A stretch of 51,576 nt of DNA from positions 1 to 51,576 of the forward strand of contig CAJTZO010000018.1 in the NCBI GenBank assembly GCA_910583755.1, in the 5' to 3' direction. A program made the translations under genes and the position numbers. The notes under the pieces were generated by a model. That model made no database searches, was not told where the DNA came from, and saw only the letters and a program-made list of their open reading frames with translations. Shown in pieces: positions 51,229-51,576 of this stretch (the first letter of the stretch is position 1; every line of letters starts with the position of its first letter). Origin of the DNA: an uncultured Clostridia bacterium. Its GTDB lineage: Bacteria; Bacillota; Clostridia; Lachnospirales; Anaerotignaceae.

Positions 51229-51302
51229 TGGGTCTTCAGGGATTCGAACCCGGGACCGTCCGGTTATGAGCCGGATGCTCTCACCAGCTGAGCTAAAGAC
51301 CC
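51229..51302 (-). tRNA. tRNA with anticodon CAT (Met, or Ile2 if lysidine-modified)
   Basis: Acceptor GGGTCTT/AAGACCC, anticodon arm CCGGCTCATAACCGG and T arm CCGGGTTCGAATCCC. The CTCATAA loop occurs in both elongator Met and Ile2 tRNAs, so identity is left open. Confidence 0.93.
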
Positions 51303-51313
51303 ATAAAATCAAA

Positions 51314-51386
51314 AGCCGATGAACGGACTCGAACCGTTAACCTGCTGATTACAAGTCAGCTGCTCTGCCAATTGAGCCACATCGGC
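51314..51386 (-). tRNA. tRNA-Thr (anticodon TGT)
   Basis: Acceptor GCCGATG/CATCGGC, anticodon loop CTTGTAA and T arm ACGGTTCGAGTCCGT. CCA is not encoded. Confidence 0.97.
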
Positions 51387-51393
51387 ATAAAAT

Positions 51394-51509
51394 CTAGCAA
51401 CCACTTACTTTCCCAGGTAGTCTCCCACCAAGTATCATCAGCCGTTTATGTCTTAACCGTCGTGTTCGGAATGGGTACGGGTATTCCCCATAAACGCATC
51501 ATCACTAGA
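51394..51509 (-). rRNA. rrf: 5S ribosomal RNA
   Basis: On the minus strand the conserved blocks GGGGAATACCCGTACCC, ATTCCGAACACGACGGTTAAG and GGTGGGAGACTACCTGGGA appear in order. The terminal helix CTAGTGATGA / AGTGGTTGCTAG closes about 116 bases. It is flanked by tRNA genes at 7 and 12 bases. Confidence 0.95.
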
Positions 51510-51521
51510 AAATTATTAAAA

Positions 51522-51576
51522 TGACCCGACCGGGAATCGAACCCGGGTTACAGCCGTGAAAGGGCCGTGTCTTAAC
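51522..51576 (-). tRNA. tRNA-Glu (anticodon TTC), cut by the window end
   Basis: The 3' part is present: anticodon region CCCTTTCAC, T arm CGGGTTCGATTCCCG and the acceptor 3' strand TCGGGTC with discriminator A. The 5' acceptor and part of the D arm lie beyond the window. Confidence 0.93.

Overview
The window is strongly AT-rich DNA of a low-GC Gram-positive anaerobe. A class Clostridia member, probably of the Lachnospirales/Lachnospiraceae type, fits best. Reasons: a single-chain pyruvate:ferredoxin oxidoreductase, strong AGGAGG-type ribosome binding sites, T-box leaders for trpS and cysE/cysS, a LicT-type antiterminator, the sporulation-type sigma factor SigH, lipobox lipoproteins with copper-amine-oxidase-like stalk domains, and the Firmicutes cluster ispF-cysE-cysS-mrnC-rlmB-yacP-sigH. 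Species is not determined.

Layout. 1-8000: the M16 pair yfmF/yfmH, lgt, an HD-domain protein, a cytidylate-kinase-like protein, aspS and a stalk-domain/DUF3298 protein. 8100-13900: the PFOR gene with a strong promoter and long leader, then a BrnQ-type carrier. 13900-21100: a fused shikimate dehydrogenase-shikimate kinase, a GHL10 lipoprotein with an AAA+ ATPase, DAHP synthase, and T-box-controlled trpS. 21200-24500: rtcB and kptA (RNA repair) around a queT transporter that has its own promoter and a preQ1-I riboswitch. 24486-28925: a complete beta-glucoside operon on the minus strand (promoter, RAT, terminator, licT, bglP, bglA). 29100-33290: an accessory-looking stretch with a decayed gene, a coiled-coil protein ending in a GrpE-like domain, and a divergent 977-residue Hsp70. 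33500-39100: ktrB/ktrA potassium uptake, an RNA methyltransferase, a metallophosphoesterase, a cyclophilin, tRNA-Leu and a GNAT protein. 39276-43600: a MORN lipoprotein, then a small island with a folded RNA, an orphan RepA_N-type initiator, a decayed gene, a SMI1/KNR4 (SUKH) protein and an orphan whose broken relative lies at 29109. 43650-51576 (minus strand): tRNA-Thr, sigH, yacP, a 128-bp tandem repeat, rlmB, mrnC, cysS, cysE, Cys T-box, ispF, two tandem paralogous small proteins, a SUKH-3 protein, and a tRNA cluster containing a 5S rRNA gene.

Across the window a hairpin-rich intergenic repeat of about 190 bp recurs in both orientations, nearly always beside an intrinsic terminator and often truncated. 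Its ends look like short inverted repeats (CTGTCAA-type), so it resembles a small non-autonomous element.

The best candidate for an undescribed system is the two-gene chaperone cassette at 29264-33289. It pairs an Hsp70-type ATPase carrying about 350 extra N-terminal residues and no recognisable canonical substrate domain with a dedicated GrpE-like partner on a long coiled coil, and no J-protein is nearby. Start codons were often moved inward, because a GTG that opens the longest frame lies inside the Shine-Dalgarno sequence of the true start.
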